Shown here: positions 27,170-36,800 of the stretch, in pieces
Layout: each line of letters starts with the position of its first letter
Position numbering within the stretch: the first letter of the stretch is position 1
Assembly (NCBI GenBank): GCA_964602845.1
Contig: CAZRSW010000004.1
Coordinates: 1 to 64,000 of the forward strand
Source of the DNA: CAZRSW01 sp964602845
Lineage (GTDB): Bacteria; Chloroflexota; Dehalococcoidia; Lucifugimonadales; UBA826
Reading direction: 5' to 3'
Length of the DNA: 64,000 bases
The notes under the pieces: model-generated
The model's input: only the letters and a program-made list of their open reading frames with translations
What the model was told of the DNA's origin: nothing
Database searches by the model: none
Made by a program: the position numbers and the translations under genes

Positions 27170-28093
27170 ATGGTGCGGATATCAACAATTATTCATCCCG
27201 TTAGGCCATATGACTTAGATAAAACCTGCACGCTCTCCTCCCCATTCCCAGGTTCGAATTCGACAGATATTTATCAGTCGGGCGAGTATATCAGGACATT
27301 AAGATCCGCTGATCAGACAATACTTGTCACAGTTAGAGAGGCCGAGGCTAAGAACTCAACTCGGATCGAACTCAACATAGATGCGCAATACATCTCGGGA
27401 AAACTTGTAAAAGACATATCCTTACAAGTTAGATCCATATTAGGCCTTGATCTCAGCGTGTCGAAATTCTATAGGATGTCAAGCAAAGACCCAGTACTAG
27501 GACCAATTACTAAGAAATTCATAGGATTAAGGCCCACAAAAGCACCCACTGTTTTCGAAGCACTAATACAGTCCATCATAAGCCAACAGATCCATACAAA
27601 TGTAGCAAGAAAGATCTGTAACTTATTAGTGGAAAATCTCGGTGAAAGGCTGCAGGTCGATGGTAACACATATCCTGTCTTTCCTACTCCAGAATCATTG
27701 GCCAATGCGGGTACAGCCGGTTTAAAACGATACAAATTAAGCCATCGAAAGGCTCAATATATTTGGGGTATTGCCCAACAAATTACAACAGGGGAACTAG
27801 ATCTGGAGAGTCTCAGATTTGCCTCAACTGATGAAGCAATCCAACAGTTAACCGCTTTAAGAGGAATCGGTATGTGGACGGCAAATTGGCTACTTATTAG
27901 GGCTCTTGGCCATCCAGACGGATTCCCCTCAGGAGACCTAGCTCTTCAAAAAGCAGTGACAATGCTATCAAACAACGAACAACATATGTCAGAACGCGAT
28001 ATTTTACGCCATTCCAAAAGGTGGTCACCTTACAGGAGTTTAGCTACAACATATATATTCGCTCAGTACAGATCCAAATTGTCTGGCGGGTAA
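27170..28093 (+). CDS. alkA: DNA-3-methyladenine glycosylase II-type (AlkA, HhH-GPD)
   Basis: This base-excision repair glycosylase releases alkylated purines. The C-terminal part has the helix-hairpin-helix block LRGIGMWTANWLLIRALG and the catalytic Asp in PSGDLALQKAV. Before it, FEALIQSIISQQIHTNVARKI is the usual start of the HhH-GPD domain. The first 110 residues are a divergent N-terminal AlkA domain. The total of 307 residues fits the family. The start at ATG 27170 has no clear binding site. GTG 27173 is adjacent and makes little difference. Confidence 0.88.
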   Translation: MVRISTIIHPVRPYDLDKTCTLSSPFPGSNSTDIYQSGEYIRTLRSADQTILVTVREAEAKNSTRIELNIDAQYISGKLVKDISLQVRSILGLDLSVSKFYRMSSKDPVLGPITKKFIGLRPTKAPTVFEALIQSIISQQIHTNVARKICNLLVENLGERLQVDGNTYPVFPTPESLANAGTAGLKRYKLSHRKAQYIWGIAQQITTGELDLESLRFASTDEAIQQLTALRGIGMWTANWLLIRALGHPDGFPSGDLALQKAVTMLSNNEQHMSERDILRHSKRWSPYRSLATTYIFAQYRSKLSGG

Positions 28094-28137
28094 TATGAAT
28101 CAACAGACATATGGTTGTAATGACTTATCTTTAACCG

Positions 28138-30660
28138 CTATTTCCCAGACCCATGCCCTGTCCCATTCTTCCCATTACCATTTTGTTGCTCAGGAATATC
28201 GTCATCATATTTCAAACTAGTTACACATGAAATAGAGGAGACAAAGTCACCGTCCCTAGGTTTGAAAATGGTAACCCCCTGAGTAATTCGACCTCGTAAA
28301 CTTCTGATTTCACTCAAGTCAGTTCGCATTACCTGCGCTTTCTCTGATACTACGTATACCTCTTTCCCATCGTCAACTACCTGTGCATCAGCCAAGTTAC
28401 CAGTATTTTTAGTGATCTTAAACGCCTTTAAACCCAAACCGCCACGTCCTTGCTTTCTATATTCTGCTAACGGATTTATTTTGCCCCGTCCCAGCGTACT
28501 AATGACCATAAGCTTGCTTTCATCATTGCCAACATCCATGGCGATTACCTTATCGCCTCTCCTTAAAGACATTCCCTTCACCCCTCCAGCTGCTCGCTGC
28601 CTCAAAGGAGCTTCGTCCAAAGAAAATCGGATTGCCATACCCTGTTCAGAGATAAAGACAATATCATCCCCTTCCTTAGCTAGTTTCACTGAAACAAGCT
28701 CATCATCACCTTTCAAATTCATAATCTTCAGTCCAGACGGGCGAATATTTGATACTGCACTAAGTTCTACCCTTTTTACTCTGCCCTGTCGTGTCCCTAA
28801 GATAAGGTACTTAAACCCCTCTTCCTCAGATTTCCCTACGCTTATCAAGGCGCTGACATTCTCTGTGTCCCATATATTAATCACATTGACAACAGGGACT
28901 CCACGGGTGTTGCGGTTAACATCAGCTCTCAACTCGTATACTACTTTCGAAAGTACTCGCCCTTTGTTTGTAAAGAACATTAATCTTTCATGACTATCGA
29001 CAACCCTGATATCCTTTACAGGATCATTATCTCGGGTGTTCATCCCTGAAACACCCTTCCCTCCACGATGCTGACGCCTGAAGGTATTAGCTGGAATACG
29101 TTTTATGTAACCACCCCTGCTAAGTGTTATCGCTATCTGCTCATGAGCTTCTAATTCCTCTCGGCTCAAATCATGAGCATCGTTACTGATCGTTGTTCTT
29201 CGTTTTTCACCATATTTCTTCTTTACCTCATCGGTCTCTAACTTAACGACCTCAAGCACTTTTTTGCCATCGGCTAACAACTCCTGCAATCCTTTTATAG
29301 TCTCCTGCAGAGTACGATATTCTTCTTCAAGCTTCTCTCGTTCAAGGGCCGCAAGTCTCCTGAGCTGCATATCAAGGATGGCCTGCGCCTGAGGTCTATC
29401 CAAAGCAAACCGATCCATCAGTCCAATTCTTGCCGCATCAACATCTTCGGAATTTCTTATCAGGGCAATAACCTCATCTAAGTTGCTAATAGCAATCCTC
29501 AAACCAGCCAGTATATGCGCCCTCTCTCTAGCTCGATCCAACTCATATTGCGCCCGCCTGCGCACTACCTCTTGTCGAAATTTAATATATTCCTGAAGAG
29601 CGAGCTTGAGAGTGATAGTACGTGGACTTCCGTCAATGATAGCCAACATATTGGCAGAGAAAGATGACTGCATCGAGGTGTGTTTATAAAGGTTATTCAA
29701 AACTACCTGAGGTTGAACACCACCTCTCAACTCAAAGACGATCCTCATCCCATCCCTATCAGATTCATCACGTACTTCCGAAACACCTTCAATTCTCTTG
29801 GTTTTCACCAATGCAGCTGTCTTTTCTATAAGTGCAGACTTGTTCACTTGATAAGGAAGCTCGTATACCACTATTTGCATTCGACTATTAGACCGTGGCA
29901 TAGGCTCTATTTCAGCCTTGGCCCTAACAATGATTTGCCCCTTACCCGTACTGTATGCTTCTCGCACTCCCTGACGTCCCATGATCGTCCCACCTGTTGG
30001 GAAATCAGGTGCCTTCACCTTCTTTATGAGATCATCAGTAGTAGCCTCTGGGTTGTCTATCAGCAAATTAATAGCGTTGCATACTTCAGTAGGATTATGA
30101 GGTGGTATATTTGTTGCCATACCAACCGCTATACCAGAAGCACCATTGATAAGTAAGTTTGGCAGCCTCGCCGGTAAGACTCTCGGCTCCCGAAGGGTAT
30201 CGTCAAAGTTGAGCGCCCAATCAACAGTGTCTTGATCTAGATTCGACAGCATTTCTTCAGCGACTCGACTCAGTCTCGCCTCCGTATATCTCATTGCAGC
30301 TGCCGGATCATTGTCAATACTGCCAAAATTCCCCTGCCCATCGACCAAAGGCATCCTCAGAGTAAAATCTTGTGCAAGCCTAACCATCGCCTCGTAGACA
30401 GCTAAATCTCCATGCGGATGCCATTTACCTAGGACTTCCCCGACAAGCCTGGCGCTTTTTTTGTAGCCTGAATTCGGCCTCATCCCTAAATCATGCATTG
30501 CGTACAATATTCGTCTCTGCACAGGCTTGAGGCCGTCCCTGATGTCCGGTAGAGCTCTAGAAACGATTACGCTCATGGCATAATCAAGATAAGATCCCCT
30601 CATCTCGTCAACTATTTGAGTTGGCCTGATATACCCATAGTCAGACTTGCTAGTTGTCAT
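28138..30660 (-). CDS. gyrA: DNA gyrase subunit A
   Basis: This is the type II topoisomerase subunit that cuts and rejoins DNA. With 840 residues it has the breakage domain (catalytic Tyr125 in AMRYTEARLS) and the C-terminal beta-pinwheel. QHRGGKGVSG stands at the GyrA-box position, normally QRRGGKG, so it is gyrase rather than topoisomerase IV. The quinolone pocket reads HPHGDLAVYEAM: Leu86 and Glu90 occupy the positions of E. coli Ser83 and Asp87. A Gln/Gly/Asn-rich tail ends the protein. It is transcribed alone from a promoter with an extended -10 in the intergenic space upstream. Confidence 0.96.
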   Translation of the reverse strand: MTTSKSDYGYIRPTQIVDEMRGSYLDYAMSVIVSRALPDIRDGLKPVQRRILYAMHDLGMRPNSGYKKSARLVGEVLGKWHPHGDLAVYEAMVRLAQDFTLRMPLVDGQGNFGSIDNDPAAAMRYTEARLSRVAEEMLSNLDQDTVDWALNFDDTLREPRVLPARLPNLLINGASGIAVGMATNIPPHNPTEVCNAINLLIDNPEATTDDLIKKVKAPDFPTGGTIMGRQGVREAYSTGKGQIIVRAKAEIEPMPRSNSRMQIVVYELPYQVNKSALIEKTAALVKTKRIEGVSEVRDESDRDGMRIVFELRGGVQPQVVLNNLYKHTSMQSSFSANMLAIIDGSPRTITLKLALQEYIKFRQEVVRRRAQYELDRARERAHILAGLRIAISNLDEVIALIRNSEDVDAARIGLMDRFALDRPQAQAILDMQLRRLAALEREKLEEEYRTLQETIKGLQELLADGKKVLEVVKLETDEVKKKYGEKRRTTISNDAHDLSREELEAHEQIAITLSRGGYIKRIPANTFRRQHRGGKGVSGMNTRDNDPVKDIRVVDSHERLMFFTNKGRVLSKVVYELRADVNRNTRGVPVVNVINIWDTENVSALISVGKSEEEGFKYLILGTRQGRVKRVELSAVSNIRPSGLKIMNLKGDDELVSVKLAKEGDDIVFISEQGMAIRFSLDEAPLRQRAAGGVKGMSLRRGDKVIAMDVGNDESKLMVISTLGRGKINPLAEYRKQGRGGLGLKAFKITKNTGNLADAQVVDDGKEVYVVSEKAQVMRTDLSEIRSLRGRITQGVTIFKPRDGDFVSSISCVTSLKYDDDIPEQQNGNGKNGTGHGSGK

Positions 30661-30784
30661 TGAGAACTCCTACACACCAATTTATGAAGTCTCTGCGAGG
30701 CTCACTGTTAATCCCAAAATCTGGAATGTGATCTATAAAGACTCCTGCAATATACCTCCGCGAAAGTAACACAGAGGCGCTCAG

Positions 30785-30793
30785 ATTATACCA
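30785..30793 (-). promoter_or_regulatory. Extended -10 promoter element for gyrA (TGGTATAAT)
   Basis: On the minus strand this reads TG-G-TATAAT, a perfect extended -10, which can work without a -35 box; none is seen at 17 bases. It lies 125 bases before the gyrA start, leaving a leader of about 118 bases. A weak AT-only hairpin (AAAAAC/GTTTTT, 30795-30810) stands just upstream of it. Confidence 0.55.
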
Positions 30794-30827
30794 CAAAAAC
30801 CAGTGTTTTTAGGTACATTTAGACACA

Positions 30828-31538
30828 TTATCTTGTGTATTGAGATTTCCCGACAAGAGTCCTGAAAAGTCCGTCGAAGTGTGGCGGTAGTTCACCCCTA
30901 CGCTCTGGATGAAACTGAACGCCGATGACCCAGTTGTGAGTAGGACTTTCCAATGCTTCAATCAAGCCGTCATCAACGGACCAGGCTGAGGTCATCAATT
31001 CGTCAGATTTCCCCGACTCCCTTAAACCATGCTGATGGTAGCTATTGACTCTAACAAATCCACCCGAACCTACAGTTGCAGCCAGCTTGCTTCCTGGTGT
31101 CAAAAATATGCGATGATACCCCAATAACATCTCTTTTCCCTTTTCTGCTGTGCCGTCTGCAACATGGCCATGAGCCACTTTATTGAGAGTACCTCCAGAA
31201 ACCGCATTGAGAATCTGCATTCCGCGGCCGATACCCAGTACAGGTGCATCGCGCATCATCATTTCTTTAAGCAGAATCATCTCTAATTCCTCAAACCTTG
31301 CCTTGGTCGGTTTATCACTCAAATGTGTCATATGGTCGTCTGAGAAACTCAAACTGAGGTCACCCGGTCCCGCTAGTAGCAACCCTTCCAATCCTCTTGA
31401 TATATCGGGCATCTGGTGAACATTCTCAGGGGTAATCAACCTGACATTACCACCAAACTGACTGATAACGTTCGCACAATGCCCGCCAGATTCCTCATCC
31501 GAACATGTTAATCCGATGACCGGACCTTGATCTTTCAT
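30828..31538 (-). CDS. Class I glutamine amidotransferase-like protein (PuuD/peptidase C26 type) lacking the catalytic Cys
   Basis: The 236-residue protein has the fold and blocks of gamma-glutamyl-GABA hydrolase family members: PVIGLTCSDEESGGH at the start, APVLGIGRGMQILNAVSGGTLNK in the middle and VIGVQFHPER near the end. The nucleophile position in GICRG is Gly104 (codon GGC, 31227-31229), so the Cys of the Cys-His-Glu triad is absent while His and Glu are kept. This predicts loss of amidase activity unless it is a base error (TGC to GGC). Start ATG 31538 follows AGGTGAGG. The first 15 residues of a longer reading have no support. No polyamine genes lie nearby. Confidence 0.82.
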   Translation of the reverse strand: MKDQGPVIGLTCSDEESGGHCANVISQFGGNVRLITPENVHQMPDISRGLEGLLLAGPGDLSLSFSDDHMTHLSDKPTKARFEELEMILLKEMMMRDAPVLGIGRGMQILNAVSGGTLNKVAHGHVADGTAEKGKEMLLGYHRIFLTPGSKLAATVGSGGFVRVNSYHQHGLRESGKSDELMTSAWSVDDGLIEALESPTHNWVIGVQFHPERRGELPPHFDGLFRTLVGKSQYTR

Positions 31539-31736
31539 GACCTCACCTAAAATTTGATTATGAACTATTTTCGATGTAACCAATATACCAACATTTGATA
31601 AGGTGAAGACTTAATTGTTCCCCAACATTTATGATTTCTATAACGTGAGTTCCTAGCGCCTTATCACTTAACAGCCCAAAAGTAATACAATGCTCCAAAT
31701 ATTTCTTGCCCCGATCATAATTGACATAGGCACACC

Positions 31737-32852
31737 ATGAAATCAGACTCCGTGGTAATAATAGGTGGTGGCGTTGCAGGATGTGCCGCCGCCCATTATC
31801 TATCTAAAATTGGAATAAGCTCCACTATTGTTGATAGCGGAGGTATAGGCCAGCATGCCTCAGGGTACGCAGCGGGCATGTTAAATCCTCTTGTTGGTTC
31901 GAATATCCCCGGCGATCTTGCTGAAATCGCACTAACTTCATTCAGACTTCACCTGTCTACATGGAACGAGCTAATGGAAAATACTGGGGTGGATTTTCAA
32001 CCCCGTTCAATAACCTCATTGGAGGTCGTATTCGATGATCCCAATACAACAACGCTGGAGTCAACTCATAACATATTCAACTCAACCAAGGGATTTAAAT
32101 CACACTCGCTAACCAAAAATGATTTGAGGGAATTTCAACCTAGATTATCGGAGAAAATCACCTATGCACTATGTCTAGAAGGTCAGGCCACACTGGACAG
32201 CCTACTTTTCACAAAGGCACTAGGACAATCCGCCATAAACAACGGGGCAAAGTTTTTGCTTGCCGAGGTAACTGGCGTAAACATACGAAATCAAAAGGTA
32301 GTCTCGATAAGCACAAACAAAGGCAATATTCCTTGCGCGTCTGTGCTATTTGCAGCCGGTCCATGGTCCCATTTAGTAGGCAAGTGGTTGGGGATTAGAA
32401 TCCCAGTAAAGCCGCTAAAGGGGCAAATTATAAGGACTCATGTACCTGATATTACTACGCCTCTGCCATTTGATGTATCTGGCAAAAAAATAACCATTTA
32501 CCAAAAGCCGGACAATTTAATCTGGATTGGTTCAACAGAAGAACATCTTGGTTTTGACACTCACATTACTACAGAAGCGAGAATAGACTTACTAAGAAAA
32601 GCCATAGACGTAATACCAGACATGGCAGGTGCAAAAATAGAGAAACAAACCGCATGCCTTCGACCAGTCACTGACGATGATCTACCAATTATTGGCAATA
32701 TACCTAGTTTGGACAACGCTTGGATATCCACCGGCGCTGGGAAAAAGGGCATTTTACTAAGCTTAGCCATGGGAAAATCAATTGCAGAACTTATCTCAGA
32801 GGGAAAATCGAATATGGCTATAAGAAAATTCAACATAGCACGATTTCTATGA
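31737..32852 (+). CDS. FAD-dependent amino acid oxidase family protein (glycine oxidase/ThiO-like DAO)
   Basis: This 371-residue flavoprotein is of the D-amino-acid oxidase (DAO) family. The FAD-binding turn is VVIIGGGVAGCAAAHYLSK at the N-terminus. GYAAGMLNPLVG follows, and the C-terminal block is LRPVTDDDLPIIGNIP plus WISTGAGKKGILLS. Likely activities include oxidation of glycine, sarcosine or a similar amine, as in ThiO. No thi genes are near. Its TGA overlaps the ATG of the lipoprotein (ATGA), so the two are translationally coupled, an unusual partner pairing. The start is ATG 31737. Confidence 0.85.
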   Translation: MKSDSVVIIGGGVAGCAAAHYLSKIGISSTIVDSGGIGQHASGYAAGMLNPLVGSNIPGDLAEIALTSFRLHLSTWNELMENTGVDFQPRSITSLEVVFDDPNTTTLESTHNIFNSTKGFKSHSLTKNDLREFQPRLSEKITYALCLEGQATLDSLLFTKALGQSAINNGAKFLLAEVTGVNIRNQKVVSISTNKGNIPCASVLFAAGPWSHLVGKWLGIRIPVKPLKGQIIRTHVPDITTPLPFDVSGKKITIYQKPDNLIWIGSTEEHLGFDTHITTEARIDLLRKAIDVIPDMAGAKIEKQTACLRPVTDDDLPIIGNIPSLDNAWISTGAGKKGILLSLAMGKSIAELISEGKSNMAIRKFNIARFL

Positions 32853-33730
32853 AAAATATTTTTGTCCTTGTTATGCTGTTGGCATCCGTTATGATTGTGT
32901 CCTGCAACAAGGCCGATAGCCCTTCAACTGAGCAAGCGCAACCAACTAGTACGCTACGCATAGTGGTTACAGCAACTGACCTTAGCACGGGATACAACCG
33001 ATTAACCTTTGCATTAATCGATTCGGAGACGGGTCCATTAAAAAGTACATCCCTTCAAGCTCACACGTTTCTTGTTGGAAAAGATGTAAAAGACCGACCC
33101 AAAAAAGATCTAGACGTCGTATATCGTGAATGGCCCGACAGCAGAAGAGGAATATATACAACTACAGCGCATTTCGATGAGTCAGGAACTTGGTCCATCG
33201 AAGTTGCCATTGAAGGATCTGATGGTAAAAAAAGACTCGCAAGCGCCTCATTCAGAGTGAAGAAAGACAGTGTAACTCCGCCGGTAGGTAGCCCTGCTCC
33301 ACCCTCGGAAACAAAAATTGCTCTCCACAATCAAGACTTGCAGAATGTTACCTCGTCGCTCAATCCTCACGCACCACTTTACAAACTGAGCTTAAAACAG
33401 GCCCTCACCACAAATAAACCCACCGTCGTAGTATTTGCAACGCCAGCATTTTGCAGTACGTCAACTTGTGGCCCTCAAGTCGACGTACTCGTAGCTCTTG
33501 AGAAGAACCTAAGCAATAAAGTAAATTTCATACACGTGGAAATTTACGACAATATCAACCAGCTTCAAGGAAATTTAAAAAACGCCACGGTTTCAACATC
33601 GGTAAAAGAATGGGGACTCCCGAGCGAGCCGTGGACCTTCATTATTGACAATTTAGGCATAATATCTAGCAAATTTGAAGGGTTTACAACATACGAAGAA
33701 CTTCATGACGCGATAGTCATCTTGAATTGA
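32849..33730 (+). CDS. Lipoprotein with thioredoxin-like C-terminal domain
   Basis: The 293-residue protein starts with a signal peptide (KNIFVLVMLLASVMIVSC) whose Cys is the lipobox acylation site. Residues about 35-150 look like a beta-rich, immunoglobulin-like domain (TLRIVVTATDLSTGYNRLTF). After a Pro-rich linker (VTPPVGSPAPP) comes a thioredoxin-type domain with PTVVVFATPAFCSTSTCGP, where the Cys pair is spaced C-x4-C instead of C-x2-C, then PSEPWTFIID. The ATG overlaps the stop of the FAD oxidase gene by four bases. It should act outside the membrane, as a redox or metal-binding protein, but no substrate can be given. Confidence 0.8.
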   Translation: MKNIFVLVMLLASVMIVSCNKADSPSTEQAQPTSTLRIVVTATDLSTGYNRLTFALIDSETGPLKSTSLQAHTFLVGKDVKDRPKKDLDVVYREWPDSRRGIYTTTAHFDESGTWSIEVAIEGSDGKKRLASASFRVKKDSVTPPVGSPAPPSETKIALHNQDLQNVTSSLNPHAPLYKLSLKQALTTNKPTVVVFATPAFCSTSTCGPQVDVLVALEKNLSNKVNFIHVEIYDNINQLQGNLKNATVSTSVKEWGLPSEPWTFIIDNLGIISSKFEGFTTYEELHDAIVILN

Positions 33731-33854
33731 TTTTAATCAGCCGAAGAATGATCCCATCAGGAGTCACTGCTACAACTTTTGGATGCTACAATTAGGCGCT
33801 AAACGGTTGCACACCCTATATGATTATCAAAACCCGCCATAATATTTCCAAACA

Positions 33855-36800
33855 ATGAGTATTTTCAATCTAACAGAAATTTTAGAAACAACCGTTGAAT
33901 ACAGGCGATTAATAGCTGCCACAGCTAGCCAATCGAGCAAAGTTAGTATTCAAGTGATAGACGAAGCAGTGCCCTTTCTGATCACCAAACTATGGTCAGA
34001 CCTCAAAGCGCCCGTACTGTTAATTTGCCCAACACCAGAACTTGCCGAAAGATTAAAGGAAAGGGTCACGGGATGGGCTGAAGGACAAATTACCCCATTA
34101 AGGTTCGTAGAAACAGAAGCATTGCCATTTGAGAAAATAACAACTGACACTGACACTTCACGTACTAGGATCGAAGTACTTAATCAATTGAGCGCAATGT
34201 CAAATTCACCTCATATATTGATCACATCTGTCGCCGCTCTTGCACAAACAACTATAGACCTAAAATCCTTCCAAAATACCAGGCAAACCTTAAGAGTCAA
34301 CGATATAACCAGCATCGACCATATGATGGAAAAATGGATTCAATCTGGTTATACGTTTGTACCAAATGTTTATGTGCCAGGCACGGCAAGTCGACGCGGA
34401 GGAATCTTGGACATCTACCCAAGTAGTTCAGAGGCGCCTTACAGAATTGAATTTGATGACAACCAGATTTGTAGCTTACGACGCTTCAATCCATCAACAC
34501 AGAGGTCACAGGAACAAATAGAGTCAATAGAGATAATGCCGGCAGTAGAGACATTACCAACAGTGGTCGACAAAAGTAAGGTGGAAAAGATACTTACTGG
34601 CTTGGACCTCTCAAATTGTAGTGTTAGTACGTCTGAAAACTTTCGACAGGATATGCATTCGCTACTTGAAGGACATTACGTGGAAAATATCGACATGTAT
34701 TCAGGCTTCTTCAATCATGGAAATTTACTGGACTATTTTCCTAAGAACGGCTTGATCATCAAATATCGACCCTCTGACCTCAACGCATCAGCATGGGATA
34801 CGGAAGAGCGGATCGCGGAACTACGGTCTACAAAGGAACGGAGGGGCGATATCCCCTATAGATTTCCATCAAATCGTCTCACATGGAAAACACTAGAAAG
34901 ATTACTCGACGGATGGGATAGACAATTAAATATAATGCCTTGGGGGGCAGATGATCTTGTACATCACAACATCCATATCATGCCATTTAGTTCACCACCA
35001 CTACATTACGGCAACCTAGAAACCATTATGAGTGATGCTGAGGAAATACGGAAAAATCAAGGCCTGTTCGTAGCACAAACAGCACACGCAAAAAGCCTAT
35101 CGGAAATTTTTCAGGCTAACGATGTAGAACATGATTTACAGATCAACATGGAGAAATGCCCAGCACCGGGAAGCTCTACATTGATCCAAAAGCCATCTCA
35201 TAGCATAGGAGATGGCTTTGTCTTGAACAATATCGGTAAACGCCTAATGCTAATGGGCGACACCGAGATATACGGAGTTAAGAAAAAACGCCGCACTGCC
35301 CAAAGGAGGTCAGCACAAAGGGAGGCATTTTTTGAGGAAATAGAACCAGGGGACTACGTAGTACATGTTGAACATGGCATAGCCAAATTCTTAGGAACAG
35401 GAACCCCTTCTGAACAAGACAGCGAACAGGAGTACATGATATTACAATACGCACAGGGTGATAGGTTATACGTGCCATTTGATCATCTAGACAGAGTAGC
35501 AGCGTATGTTGCCCCAATGGAAAAATCCCCATCTTTAACACGACTAGGTACCCAGGAATGGTCTAGGACAAAATCCAGAGTAGAAAAGTCAACCAAAGAA
35601 ATGGCTTCAGAACTTCTCTCTTTGTATGCTGAAAGGGAGCTTGCTGAAGGCCATGCGGCCGCGCCAGATACGAAATGGCAACGAGAATTGGAAGCATCCT
35701 TCCCTTTTGAAGAAACACCAGATCAACTAACGACACTTGCTGAAATAAAGTATGACATGGAGTCAAATAGGCCTATGGACAGGTTAGTGTGTGGTGACGT
35801 CGGCTATGGAAAAACTGAGATTGCTCTAAGAGCCGCCTTCAAGTCCGTAATGGAAGGTTATCAGGTAGCGGTTCTGGTACCGACAACCGTCCTAGCACAA
35901 CAACACTATGAAACATTCAAGGATAGGATGAAAGCATACCCTACAAAATTATCTGTCCTCAGTAGATTCCGATCGGCCAGTGAGCAAAAACAAATCTTAG
36001 AGAAAATCAAAGACGGGTCTATCGATATATGTATAGGAACACATCGACTGGTACAAAAAGACGTGAACTTCAAGAAATTGGGACTTGTTATTATCGACGA
36101 GGAACAACGATTTGGAGTGGCACACAAGGAAAAATTAAAACAGATGAGAAAACAGGTGGACGTATTGACGTTAACGGCCACTCCAATCCCTCGCACGTTA
36201 CACATGTCTTTAGCAGGGGTTAGGGATATGAGTACCATAGAAACAGCACCAGATGAAAGGCTCCCCATAAAAACGTACGTATCGGAGTTTAATGACGATC
36301 TAATCAGAGAAGCCATTCTCAGAGAATTGGACAGGCAAGGACAAGTATATTTCCTTCATAACCGAATCTATAATATCGAGCACATGTCGGAACGTATAAG
36401 GTCCTTGGTCCCCGAAGCCCGTATCGGCATTGCTCACGGTCAGATGCCAGAAGGAGAATTGGAAAAGTCCATGGCATTGTTTTCCAGCGGGCAAACCGAT
36501 GTACTCATCTGCACCACAATAATCGAGTCCGGACTAGACATACCTAATGCCAATACACTTATCGTCAACAGAGCAGATTTTTTTGGCCTATCCCAACTTT
36601 ACCAGTTGAGAGGACGTATCGGAAGAAGTTCCCAAAGAGCGTATTCGTACCTCCTAATACCAAGTGCTCGAAACGTAACCGAGGCGGCGGAAAGACGCCT
36701 GAAAGCAATGCTTTCTGCGACGGGGTTGGGATCAGGTTTCAAGATAGCGATGAAGGATTTAGAGCTCCGCGGTGCAGGAAGCATTTTAGGATCAGAACAG

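Noticed and set aside
28412..28993. 193-residue plus-strand open frame inside gyrA
   Set aside because: It is antisense to the gyrA C-terminal domain, with no start signal and no domain features.
30795..30810. AAAAAC/GTTTTT hairpin as a terminator before gyrA
   Set aside because: The stem has only one G:C pair and is too weak for intrinsic termination. It may be incidental to the promoter region.
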